From JBDTLH01 sp039934875 (GTDB lineage Bacteria > Acidobacteriota > Terriglobia > Terriglobales > Acidobacteriaceae), in the NCBI GenBank assembly GCA_039934875.1, contig JBDTLH010000205.1, forward strand, positions 1-6,749: a stretch of DNA of 6,749 nt, read 5' to 3'. The number at the start of each line of letters is the position of its first letter. Position 1 is the first letter of the stretch. The translations under genes and the position numbers were made by a program. Below are positions 1 to 6,749 of this stretch, one piece after another. The notes below the pieces were generated by a model, which did not search any database, was not told where the DNA came from, and saw only the letters and a list, made by a program, of their open reading frames with translations.

Positions 1-1821
1 GCCATTTTCGGTATGACTGAGAGCGCGGTATAAAAGTACAGTCAACTTCGCCGTGCCGGTGTAGAAGGAGTCGACCACGTCGCCCTTATTGACGCGTGCA
101 AACCACAAAATCGGCTGCACGAAGAGCTTGTCGTAGGCCCAGTCAAATCCCCAGTCGGCAAGCCAAAAAGAATACAAGGTTTTCCCCAGACGATTTGAGG
201 TGAGAGCGTCCGCCCATTGGCGGTTGCGATAATAGAAGAGGTAGGCGACGCCGAGACCAACGATGAAGGCCAAGGTCAAGTATCCCTCGGAGCGCATCTC
301 GGTAAGCACGCCGAAGTGGGCTTGTTCTATCGATGGCAGGGCGGTGTCCAATAGTTCGGTGAACCAGGACGAACCTCCCAGCCCTGGGGGAAGGTTTACG
401 AATCCGCCGACCACAGAGAGGACGGTGAGTACGACGAGCGAAATCTTTATGGACAATCCGGGCCGCTTAACGACGGGCGCTTGAGCTTTGCCGAAGAAGA
501 CCAAAAGGATGAGACGGAAGATGTAGATCGAGGTCAGCAGGGCTCCGGCTACACCTGCAACCCACAGAGCGGTCGAGCCTCGCGGGGAAGACCACGCCTC
601 CCAGACGATCAGTCCTTTGCTGTAAAAACCTGCGGTAATGAGGGGCAAACCGGCAAGAGAACATCCGGCGACCAGGAAAGCGATGAACGCAAACGGTAGC
701 TCTTTGCGCAGGCCGCCCATCTTGAAAATATTGTGTTCCTCGTGGAGAGCGTCGATGACCACGCCCGCCGAGAGGAAGAGCAAGGACTTGAAAAAAGCGT
801 GCGTCATGAAATGGAAGATGCCCGCTGCCCATGCTCCGACGCCCAATGCGAGGAACATGTATCCTATCTGGCTGATGGTGGAGTATGCCAACGCACGCTT
901 GATGTCGGGCTGGGTTAAGGCGCAGCAACCGGCGAGCAATAAAGTAGTTGCGCCGATCACCGCGACTGCCAATTGCACTGGCGGAGCGATGCTAAAAAGC
1001 AGGTGCGTGCGTGCGATGAGGTAGACGCCAGCGGTCACCATGGTAGCAGCGTGGATGAGGGCACTCGTGGGCGTCGGTCCGGCCATTGCGTCGGGAAGCC
1101 ACGTCTGCAAAGGAAGCTGGGCGGACTTACCCACTGCACCTCCCAGCAACAGGGCCGCAGCCGCAATCGGAAGCGCTGAACCGACCGGCCATTGCACAGC
1201 CGCGCGTTGCATAAGCTCTTGAATGTTTAACGTGCCCAAGTGTTCGAAGAGCAGGAACAGGCCGAGTATCATCGCCGTGTCACCGATGCGGGTCACGATG
1301 AATGCTTTACGCGCCGCCAGGCCATTGGCTACATCGGTGTACCAGAACCCGATCAGCAGGTAACTGCATAATCCGACACCCTCCCAACCGAGGTAGAGCA
1401 GAAGCAGGTTGTCCCCCAATACCAACATAATCATGGAGGCTACGAACAAGTTCATGTATGCGAAGAAACGAGGGTAGCCTTCGCTTTCATTCATGGATTC
1501 GGCGGAATACAAGTGGATGAGAAAGCTGACAAAGGTGACCACCAGCGCCATGATCAGCGAGAGCGCATCCAGATAAAACGCGATCTGGGGTTGAAAGCCG
1601 GCAACATCGATCCACGTCCACAGCACTTGCGTGTAAACGCCGTTTGGCGGCGGAACAGTTAGGAAGCTCCACGTGATCAGAATGGATACCACGGTTGAGG
1701 CGGCGATGGAGCCAACACCGACAGTAGCAACCGCCCTTTTCGAAATCCGCGAGCCCACAAGTGCCAGCAGCAGGAAGCTGGCGAAGGGGAAAGCCGGAAT
1801 CAGCCATAACAATCTGAGCAC
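1..1821 (-). CDS. nuoL: NADH-quinone oxidoreductase subunit L, 3' partial
   Basis: Distal Mrp-antiporter-like proton-pumping subunit (ND5 homologue) of the membrane arm. I translated the frame codon by codon: 607 codons, open to the left edge, with no stop or frameshift. The start is GTG at 1821 (M-L-R-L-L-W-L-I-P-A-F-P-F), one base after the nuoK stop and preceded by GAGAGG. No in-frame ATG lies near this start. Key residues are present: E147 in G-W-E-G-V-G-L-C-S-Y, D181 in T-R-I-G-D, K232 in G-A-V-G-K-S-A-Q, H257, H337 and H341, K345 in T-H-A-F-F-K, and K402 in G-F-Y-S-K. Each sits exactly three positions later than the known E. coli residue (E144, D178, K229, H254, H334, H338, K342, K399). 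The last ~70 residues, after the helix at about 512-532, fit the start of the lateral helix HL. The final anchoring helix and stop, probably 20-30 codons, lie outside the window. Confidence 0.98.
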   Translation of the reverse strand, partial: MLRLLWLIPAFPFASFLLLALVGSRISKRAVATVGVGSIAASTVVSILITWSFLTVPPPNGVYTQVLWTWIDVAGFQPQIAFYLDALSLIMALVVTFVSFLIHLYSAESMNESEGYPRFFAYMNLFVASMIMLVLGDNLLLLYLGWEGVGLCSYLLIGFWYTDVANGLAARKAFIVTRIGDTAMILGLFLLFEHLGTLNIQELMQRAAVQWPVGSALPIAAAALLLGGAVGKSAQLPLQTWLPDAMAGPTPTSALIHAATMVTAGVYLIARTHLLFSIAPPVQLAVAVIGATTLLLAGCCALTQPDIKRALAYSTISQIGYMFLALGVGAWAAGIFHFMTHAFFKSLLFLSAGVVIDALHEEHNIFKMGGLRKELPFAFIAFLVAGCSLAGLPLITAGFYSKGLIVWEAWSSPRGSTALWVAGVAGALLTSIYIFRLILLVFFGKAQAPVVKRPGLSIKISLVVLTVLSVVGGFVNLPPGLGGSSWFTELLDTALPSIEQAHFGVLTEMRSEGYLTLAFIVGLGVAYLFYYRNRQWADALTSNRLGKTLYSFWLADWGFDWAYDKLFVQPILWFARVNKGDVVDSFYTGTAKLTVLLYRALSHTENG

Positions 1822-1822
1822 A

Positions 1823-2131
1823 CTAGCCTCTCATCAGGCTGGCGGCATCGGCATCCAGCGAATTGTATTGGCGGAACAGCTGAAGAAATAACGCCAGGCC
1901 AACAGAGACCTCGGCGGCGGCGACGGCGAGGATAAAGATAAACATGATTTGACCATCGGGCTGCTCCCAGCGTGAGCCGGCGGCGACAAACGCGACGCCT
2001 GCGGCGTTGAGCATCACCTCAAGTGACATGAGCATGAAGATCAAATTACGCCTCACCAGCAGGCCGATGAGCCCCAGCGCGAACAGTATTCCCGCCAGCA
2101 GCAACCCGTGTTCCATCGGAATTGATGACAT
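1823..2131 (-). CDS. nuoK: NADH-quinone oxidoreductase subunit K
   Basis: Small three-helix membrane subunit (ND4L homologue) that, with NuoJ, forms part of the E-channel linking quinone chemistry to proton movement. It has 102 residues, close to the family norm of about 100. The buried glutamates E38 (in L-M-S-L-E-V-M-L-N-A) and E74 (in V-A-A-A-E-V-S-V-G-L-A) correspond to E36 and E72 of E. coli and are intact. The R-R-N-L-I-F-M-L loop at 27-34 and the C-terminal S-L-M-R-G are also typical. The ATG at 2131 is supported by GGAG seven bases upstream and by alignment to family N-termini (I-P-x-x-H-G). This start lies 86 nt inside the 3' end of nuoJ. Its TAG stop is followed after one base by the nuoL GTG. 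Confidence 0.98.
   Translation of the reverse strand: MSSIPMEHGLLLAGILFALGLIGLLVRRNLIFMLMSLEVMLNAAGVAFVAAGSRWEQPDGQIMFIFILAVAAAEVSVGLALFLQLFRQYNSLDADAASLMRG
1827..1832 (-). promoter_or_regulatory. Ribosome binding site of nuoL
   Basis: GAGAGG on the minus strand within the last codons of nuoK (M-R-G), five bases before the nuoL GTG at 1821. It supports GTG as the start and suggests coupling to nuoK translation. Confidence 0.65.
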
Positions 2132-2639
2132 ATCGAGTCTCCAGTCGTTCCAGTTTTGGTCGGGCCAGGTGATAGGCTCCGACGATGGCGCCGAGCAAAA
2201 GCATGGAAGCGAGTTCCACGCCGATCAAGTAAGGCCCAAACAGCGCCATGCTGACCTCTTTGGGTCCAACGAAAGCTGCGCGTGACTGGACAGGTCCAGC
2301 TTGCGACAGCATGTATGCCACTTCGGCAATCAAGATGGCAGCGAGAAGGCATGGACCTATCCACATTGCAGGAGTCAGCCAGCTCCGCTCCGTTGCAATC
2401 GTTTGTTTGCCAAGGTTGAGCATCATGACCACAAACACAAAGAGGACCATGATCGCCCCCGCATAGACGATTACTTCGAGGGCTGCGATGAACGGCGCAC
2501 CCAGCGTGTAGAAGACGATTGCTACCGCAAGCAGCGAAACGATTAGGTAAAGCAGAGCATGGACCGCGTTCATGCGAGTGATCATCATCACTGTGGCCAG
2601 AATCGCTACGCTTGCCGCGATATAGAAGGTTACATCCAT
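2046..2639 (-). CDS. nuoJ: NADH-quinone oxidoreductase subunit J
   Basis: Membrane subunit (ND6 homologue) next to NuoH and NuoK. Its third helix is thought to undergo conformational change during coupling. It has 197 residues. Five hydrophobic segments can be traced, with the family core A-L-E-V-I-V-Y-A-G-A-I-M-V-L-F-V-F-V-V at 53-71 (including E55 and Y59) and G-P-Y-L-I-G-V-E-L-A-S-M-L-L-L at 135-149. The ATG at 2639 is chosen because it begins M-D-V-T-F-Y-I-A, matching family N-termini, and lies 7 nt after the nuoI stop. An in-frame ATG at 2771 would add 44 hydrophilic, unrelated residues inside nuoI. The Shine-Dalgarno is weak: a GAG overlapping the nuoI stop. The tail after the last helix (from about 160) is some 12 residues longer than in E. 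coli, and its last 27 residues overlap the start of nuoK in another frame. Confidence 0.96.
   Translation of the reverse strand: MDVTFYIAASVAILATVMMITRMNAVHALLYLIVSLLAVAIVFYTLGAPFIAALEVIVYAGAIMVLFVFVVMMLNLGKQTIATERSWLTPAMWIGPCLLAAILIAEVAYMLSQAGPVQSRAAFVGPKEVSMALFGPYLIGVELASMLLLGAIVGAYHLARPKLERLETRYVINSDGTRVAAGGNTVRAGAHRPAGEA
2139..2142 (-). promoter_or_regulatory. Ribosome binding site of nuoK, inside nuoJ
   Basis: GGAG on the minus strand, seven bases before the nuoK ATG at 2131. It lies wholly within the nuoJ coding frame (codons for R-L-E-T) and is what makes the nuoK start, and therefore the 86-nt overlap with nuoJ, credible. Confidence 0.75.
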
Positions 2640-2646
2640 AAATAGC

Positions 2647-3162
2647 TCAGGGCAGAAGACGGCGCAGGTCAGTATCCGACGCCTCGCGCTCCGCTTCCCC
2701 TTTGCCCTTACCGCCGATCTCCACCCCGCATACTTTCCAGTAGTTGTAGCCGGGGTATTTTCCTGGACCATCGATCATCAATTGCTCCTTCTCATAAACC
2801 AGGTTCTGACGATCGTACTCGCCCATTTCGACATCTGGAATAAGTTGGATCGCATAAGTAGGGCAAGCATCTTCGCAGAAGCCGCAAAAGATGCAGCGGG
2901 AGAAGTTGATGCGGAAGAACTCGGGATAGCGACGCCCGTTCTCATCTTCGGTCGCCTGGAGCGCAATGCAATCTACGGGACATGCGGCGGCGCATAGATA
3001 GCAGCCAACGCAGCGTTCACCCCCGTCTGGATCACGGGTAAGCACAATGCGTCCGCGATAACGCGGTGCCAGGTATGCTCTCTCTTCGGGATACTGCACT
3101 GTCACCCTGTGGTGAAAGGTGTGCAGGAAAACACCCCACATCGTTCTCAGGACGCTCAGCAT
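2647..3162 (-). CDS. nuoI: NADH-quinone oxidoreductase subunit I (2x 4Fe-4S ferredoxin)
   Basis: Ferredoxin-like subunit holding clusters N6a and N6b, which relay electrons through the peripheral arm towards N2 and quinone. The protein has 171 residues, a normal length for the bacterial family. Two complete 4Fe-4S motifs are visible: C51-x2-C54-x2-C57-x3-C61-P and C90-x2-C93-x2-C96-x3-C100-P. In the usual ferredoxin fold the fourth ligand of each cluster comes from the other motif. The block Y-P-E-F-F-R-I-N-F-S-R at 79-89 and the segment E-M-G-E-Y-D-R-Q-N-L-V-Y-E-K-E at 112-126 are family hallmarks and resemble E. coli NuoI closely. The N-terminal amphipathic stretch (about 1-20) fits the membrane-surface helix. 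The ATG at 3162 has a GAGG five bases upstream. The gene follows nuoH after 24 nt and is followed by nuoJ after 7 nt. Confidence 0.98.
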   Translation of the reverse strand: MLSVLRTMWGVFLHTFHHRVTVQYPEERAYLAPRYRGRIVLTRDPDGGERCVGCYLCAAACPVDCIALQATEDENGRRYPEFFRINFSRCIFCGFCEDACPTYAIQLIPDVEMGEYDRQNLVYEKEQLMIDGPGKYPGYNYWKVCGVEIGGKGKGEAEREASDTDLRRLLP

Positions 3163-3167
3163 GGTAA

Positions 3168-3171
3168 CCTC
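3168..3171 (-). promoter_or_regulatory. Ribosome binding site of nuoI
   Basis: GAGG on the minus strand with a five-base spacer to the nuoI ATG at 3162. It lies within the 24-nt nuoH-nuoI gap, the longest non-coding stretch in the window, and supports the chosen start. Confidence 0.7.
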
Positions 3172-3186
3172 GTTTCTAAGCAGGAA

Positions 3187-4137
3187 TTAACGAAACGCGA
3201 GCACGACTGCACCCGTTACCAAAATGTTGACGAGGGCCAATGGTAGCATCAGCTTCCATCCCCACGACATAAGTTGATCGAAGCGCGGCCGGGGCAAGGA
3301 CGCGCGCAGCAGGACAAAAAAGGAAATGAAGAACAATACCTTGATGAAAAACCAAACGATGGGCGGCAGGAACGGTCCGAGCCACCCGCCGAAAAACAAG
3401 ATGGCGATCAAGGCCGAGATCAGGGTGACTCCCAGATACTCCCCCACGAAGAACATGCCAAACTTCATTCCTGAATATTCGGAGTGGTAGCCGGCCACCA
3501 ACTCGCTCTCAGCCTCAGGCAGATCGAACGGTAAGCGCCGCGTTTCGGCGATTCCCGCAATGAGAAACAATATAAAACCCAGGAATTGCGGGATGACAAA
3601 CCACATCTTCTGTTGCGCTTCGACGATCTTGACCAAATTGAAGGAGCCAGCCAGCACGACGACTCCCATAAGAGAGAGCCCCATGAAGACCTCATAGCTC
3701 AACATCTGGGCCGCGGCGCGCACACCGCCCAGCAACGAGTATTTGTTGTCTGAAGACAGGCCGGCCAGTACGACGCTATAGACTCCGAGGGAAGACATCG
3801 CCAGGAAGAAGAGCAGCCCGACGTTCAGGTCGGACACGATGATCCCAGGAGCTATGGGGAGCACTGCGAAGGTCAACAAGACAGTCACAATGACGATCGC
3901 AGGAGCGAGCACAAAGACCGGTTTATCGGCGAAGGGCGGAATCCAATCTTCTTTAGTGAAGATTTTGATCATATCCGCCGCCACTTGCAGAAGGCCGAAG
4001 GGACCGACGCGGTTCGGCCCGTACCGGTCCTGCCACAGAGCGAGCAGCCGGCGCTCATACCAGATCAATCCTGAGGCGATGGTCAACGCCACGATCAGCA
4101 CCCCAAGGATAGCCGCGAAGGGATGAGGACTCGTCAT
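3187..4137 (-). CDS. nuoH: NADH-quinone oxidoreductase subunit H
   Basis: Membrane subunit (ND1 homologue) that joins the peripheral and membrane arms and lines the quinone chamber. It has 316 residues, slightly shorter than E. coli NuoH (about 325), with the difference mainly at the N-terminus. Hydrophobic segments fit the eight helices of the family. Conserved loops are present: E-R-R-L-L-A-L-W-Q-D-R-Y-G-P-N-R-V-G-P at 28-46, K-I-F-T-K-E-D-W-I-P at 58-67, A-A-Q-M-L-S-Y-E-V at 142-150, and the acidic cytoplasmic loop E-T-R-R-L-P-F-D-L-P-E-A-E-S-E-L at 198-213, followed by Y-H-S-E-Y-S-G-M-K-F at 217-226. These are the quinone-site and arm-junction elements. The ATG at 4137 is supported by the 4-nt ATGA overlap with the nuoG stop and by a strong GGGAGG upstream. 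The neighbouring genes nuoG and nuoI confirm the complex. Confidence 0.98.
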   Translation of the reverse strand: MTSPHPFAAILGVLIVALTIASGLIWYERRLLALWQDRYGPNRVGPFGLLQVAADMIKIFTKEDWIPPFADKPVFVLAPAIVIVTVLLTFAVLPIAPGIIVSDLNVGLLFFLAMSSLGVYSVVLAGLSSDNKYSLLGGVRAAAQMLSYEVFMGLSLMGVVVLAGSFNLVKIVEAQQKMWFVIPQFLGFILFLIAGIAETRRLPFDLPEAESELVAGYHSEYSGMKFGMFFVGEYLGVTLISALIAILFFGGWLGPFLPPIVWFFIKVLFFISFFVLLRASLPRPRFDQLMSWGWKLMLPLALVNILVTGAVVLAFR

Positions 4138-6749
4138 TGACGGTTGTCCTCCCTTTCCAGGATGCTCCGGACTGGCAGGCTTATCGTTGTCAAGCCAGGC
4201 AAACCAACAGGCAGGCCCACGACACCCATTGGCAACTCAGGCTTGATCTTGACGGGCAAACTGTAGGTCGCGTCTTCCAGCCTTACCTTGACTGGATTAT
4301 CAGCCTCGACGTGAAGGCGTTTAGCATCCTCCTGATTGAGAGCGATGTAAGGTTGCGGAATCAATTCCGCAATTGCCGGGGCACAATGACTCAACTCTTC
4401 CGAGCCGAAGATGTGGTAGAGGGGCACCACTAAGAAGTCATGGCGGAGTGGCACAAATGGCGGTGGGACCTGAGTAAAGTAAGAGCCACCGGCTATTGGA
4501 GCGGGGTTAATCACCCGCACTCCGGGAGTGCCTCCGCGTAGCGGACCGGCGATCTCTGTCTGATAAAAATTCGTTGATTGGATTGAACTCCAACCCGGCA
4601 CCCAGAAGAACGGGATCAGTGCTGCAGGAGGCTGGTCGGGAGTGCCTTCCATCGAAAACGAAAACGGGGAATCGGGGTCGTCCGGCGGTTTGGGCTCGCT
4701 TACATTGAGGTTCGCCGATATGGCGGTGCGCCCGCTGCGGCGTTCCGGTTCGCGCGGCACCTTCTGACCAGCGATGCGAAAAGACGCATCCGGCGCGGCT
4801 TGTTGAACGCCAGCCAACCCGGGGATTGCCGCTGACATGGCCGCGATTATGTCATCTAGACTCTTCCATACGGTACCTTCCGGCCTTTCGGCGGCAGCCA
4901 TCGCATCGCACAGCCACCGCCAACTTGGCTGAATATCGTTTTCCGGTACAAAGACCTGAAAGAAGCGTTGTGCGCGTCCTTCGTTGTTGACCAGGGTGCC
5001 ATCGGATTCCGCGAATGTGCCCGCAGGAAGCATGATCGTGGCCTTTTGCGCGGTCGGATTCAGCAGGTGATCGAGAACGATCGTTTCGCGGGCGCCATTC
5101 AGGAACGCGTCCACCGATTTCGCTGGTCCGCGTAGATAGAGATCGTTTTCGAGAACGATTATCGTTTCGGCCATCCCGCCGTGCACCGCCTTAAACGCGT
5201 GGCCGAGAGGAGCACCGCCCATCAGCGCCAGTCCGAAGCTGTTGCACTCCGGCACGATGAAGCTCAGGGCGGCGGGCAAACCGCCTGCAAACAACGCGCG
5301 AGACACGTTCGCGGCTGCTTGAATGATCGCAATGTTATTGCAGCTACCTCCCGAGATGACGACGGGGCGCTTCGCATTCTTTAAGGCATGCGCAATCTGG
5401 TCGGCCAGAACATACGTTTCAGGAGGCAAACCCGGCGCCACAGGAGCACGCTCGTCCAGGGCATGGGCGATTGCAAAGCCGAGCCGGGCCACGTCATCCG
5501 GCGCGCCACGATGAGTCTGGGTCGCGACGTCATCCAGCCGCGTTGCTGCCGGCGTAGCGATGAACAGTGGTCCTTTCGCGTCCTGTAGGGCGTTGCGCAT
5601 AGCATAATCATCCCAGGTCGGGATATGCATCTTTTCGATATCAGCGCCTGCGAAGGGCTGCTGTCGCACGGACTGGCGCAGCCTCAATGCCATGATGGGT
5701 GCGACGTTGGTGACATCCTCACCCAAGATGAGCACCGCATCGGAAAGCTCGATTTCGTGTAACGAGGGCGAATGTGCCGGGCCAGCCTGCAGGATTTCGA
5801 GCATAGCTGAAATCAATTGGTGCTGATCGTCGGAGACACCCGCATAAAATCGACCGGGTCCGACCAAAGCACGCAGAAGAAAGTTCGATTCCAGTGAAGC
5901 TCGCGGAGAACCGATCCCAATTACTTTAGAGCCTTCTGCAACCAGTGGAGCCAGATGCTGAAGGGCTTCTGACCTTGTGATGCTCTTGTCTCGACCACGA
6001 CGTGGTTGACGGATGCGTTGATCGCTGTTTACGAACTCATAGCCAAAGCGGCCGCGGTCGCAAAGAAAGTATCCATTGATTTCCCGGTTATAACGGGTGA
6101 CGATCTGGCGCAGCTTGCCATAGCGTTCGGCGGGGGTGATGTTGCAGCCCAACGCACAGTGGACGCACACAGATGGCGCCATCTGCATGTCCCACTTTCG
6201 CGTGTAATGGCGCTTCAAGGTTTTGTCGGTGAAGACGCCTGTGGGACAGACTTCCACTAAATTGCCACTAAACTCATTTTCCAGCGCGCCATCGGCGTGA
6301 CGGCCGAAGTAAACCTGGTCTCGCAAGCCGAATACATCGAAGTCACGCCCACCCGCATACTCGCGGTAAAAACGCACACAGCGGTAACATTGGATGCAGC
6401 GGTTCATCTCGTGATTGACCAGCGGGCCCAGATATTGATTGCGGAAAGAACGTTTGAGGAAAGAGTACCGACGGTAGTCATGCCCAGTCATTACCGTCAT
6501 GTCCTGAAGATGACAGTGGCCACCCTCATCGCAGACCGGGCAATCGTGCGGGTGGTTGATCATCATGCCTTCAATGATTCCCGCGCGGAATGCAACGGCC
6601 TCCGGGTCTTTTATGGATATTCGCGTTCCCTGCGCCGCCGCCGTCATGCAGGCCATGACCAGCTTCCCGTGTGTGTCCTTGTCATCTTTGAAGTGTTTAA
6701 CCGCACACTGCCGGCATGCGCCCACCGAACCCATGGCCGGATGCCAGCA
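4134..6749 (-). CDS. nuoG: NADH-quinone oxidoreductase subunit G, 5' partial
   Basis: Fe-S subunit of the peripheral arm of complex I, which carries electrons from the NADH/FMN module towards quinone on the cytoplasmic side. The frame is open to the right edge, giving 871 residues in the window. Numbering from the first codon in the window (Cys1), the visible ligands are: 2Fe-2S cluster C1, C12, C15, C34; His-ligated 4Fe-4S cluster H66, C70, C73, C79; second 4Fe-4S cluster C118, C121, C124, C168; and the extra N7 cluster C195, C198, C202, C230. From about residue 245 onward lies a molybdopterin-oxidoreductase-like domain, which in this family binds no molybdenum. It contains the motifs G-I-G-S-P-R-A-S (about 278-285) and F-A-E-S-D-G-T (579-585). 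The ATG at 6734 is the Met inside C-W-H-P-A-M-G and not the start, because cluster ligand C1 lies before it. E. coli NuoG has about 33 residues before this Cys, so the true start lies outside the window. The stop TGA overlaps the nuoH start in ATGA. No frameshift is seen. The identification is very secure. Confidence 0.98.
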   Translation of the reverse strand, partial: CWHPAMGSVGACRQCAVKHFKDDKDTHGKLVMACMTAAAQGTRISIKDPEAVAFRAGIIEGMMINHPHDCPVCDEGGHCHLQDMTVMTGHDYRRYSFLKRSFRNQYLGPLVNHEMNRCIQCYRCVRFYREYAGGRDFDVFGLRDQVYFGRHADGALENEFSGNLVEVCPTGVFTDKTLKRHYTRKWDMQMAPSVCVHCALGCNITPAERYGKLRQIVTRYNREINGYFLCDRGRFGYEFVNSDQRIRQPRRGRDKSITRSEALQHLAPLVAEGSKVIGIGSPRASLESNFLLRALVGPGRFYAGVSDDQHQLISAMLEILQAGPAHSPSLHEIELSDAVLILGEDVTNVAPIMALRLRQSVRQQPFAGADIEKMHIPTWDDYAMRNALQDAKGPLFIATPAATRLDDVATQTHRGAPDDVARLGFAIAHALDERAPVAPGLPPETYVLADQIAHALKNAKRPVVISGGSCNNIAIIQAAANVSRALFAGGLPAALSFIVPECNSFGLALMGGAPLGHAFKAVHGGMAETIIVLENDLYLRGPAKSVDAFLNGARETIVLDHLLNPTAQKATIMLPAGTFAESDGTLVNNEGRAQRFFQVFVPENDIQPSWRWLCDAMAAAERPEGTVWKSLDDIIAAMSAAIPGLAGVQQAAPDASFRIAGQKVPREPERRSGRTAISANLNVSEPKPPDDPDSPFSFSMEGTPDQPPAALIPFFWVPGWSSIQSTNFYQTEIAGPLRGGTPGVRVINPAPIAGGSYFTQVPPPFVPLRHDFLVVPLYHIFGSEELSHCAPAIAELIPQPYIALNQEDAKRLHVEADNPVKVRLEDATYSLPVKIKPELPMGVVGLPVGLPGLTTISLPVRSILEREDNRQ
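4148..4153 (-). promoter_or_regulatory. Ribosome binding site of nuoH
   Basis: GGGAGG on the minus strand, ten bases before the nuoH ATG and inside the last codons of nuoG. It is the strongest Shine-Dalgarno match in the window. Together with the ATGA overlap it suggests that nuoH can both reinitiate after nuoG and recruit ribosomes itself. Confidence 0.8.

Noticed and set aside
467..928. 153-codon minus-strand open frame within nuoL.
   Set aside because: It is a frame shadow of nuoL, whose own frame I read without interruption. The translation is rich in Arg, His and Pro and matches no family I know.
638..1024. 128-codon plus-strand open frame opposite nuoL.
   Set aside because: It is antisense to a well-conserved coding region, has no recognisable domain and no operon context. 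It is best explained by codon bias on the opposite strand.
2007..2285. Plus-strand open frame opposite nuoJ/nuoK.
   Set aside because: It is antisense to the two conserved membrane subunits and has low-complexity composition. No evidence supports it as a gene.
2640..2771. An upstream in-frame ATG at 2771 that would make NuoJ 241 residues long.
   Set aside because: The added 44 residues are polar, lie inside nuoI in another frame and have no counterpart in NuoJ. The ATG at 2639 starts at the family N-terminus.
3163..3186. The 24-nt nuoH-nuoI gap as a possible internal promoter or terminator.
   Set aside because: It contains the nuoI ribosome binding site. I see no stem-loop with a T-run and no convincing -10/-35 pair in so short a gap.
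6732..6734. ATG at 6734 as the start of nuoG.
   Set aside because: The open frame continues to the window edge, and the preceding codons encode C-W-H-P-A, which contains a conserved 2Fe-2S ligand. The Met is internal.

Overview
The window is one continuous piece of a bacterial respiratory complex I (NADH:quinone oxidoreductase, nuo) operon, read entirely from the minus strand. In transcription order, from the right end to the left end of the window, it holds nuoG (5' end cut off by the window edge), nuoH, nuoI, nuoJ, nuoK and nuoL (3' end cut off). This is the canonical G-H-I-J-K-L order. Almost every base is coding. The only intergenic gaps are 24 nt (H/I), 7 nt (I/J) and 1 nt (K/L). Two junctions overlap: G/H by 4 nt (ATGA) and J/K by an unusually long 86 nt. 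I see no promoter, terminator, RNA gene, mobile element, repeat or CRISPR array. Transcription must start beyond the right edge.

The proteins cover both arms of the enzyme. NuoG and NuoI carry Fe-S clusters that pass electrons from the NADH site towards quinone. NuoH forms the floor of the quinone pocket and the joint with the membrane arm. NuoJ and NuoK form the next membrane module, and NuoL is the distal antiporter-like proton channel with the long lateral helix. All the Fe-S ligands that can be checked, and the key membrane Lys/Glu/His residues, are intact, so this reads as a functional enzyme.

From memory of the E. coli proteins, the set resembles the E. coli-type complex I. NuoG has the C-W-H-P-A-x-G-S-V-G-A-C-R-Q-C start of its 2Fe-2S domain and keeps the extra N7 cluster cysteines. 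NuoK and NuoI align with E. coli nearly end to end. NuoL is offset by a constant three residues from E. coli at every checked key residue. NuoH instead has the widespread E-T-R-R-L-P-F-D-L-P-E-A-E-S-E-L loop rather than the divergent E. coli version. Base composition looks moderately GC-rich. The organism could be a gammaproteobacterium or a member of another phylum carrying this operon type, such as Acidobacteriota. That placement is a guess that the sequence alone does not settle.

No undescribed system was found. The most unusual point is the long nuoJ/nuoK overlap with an extended NuoJ tail.
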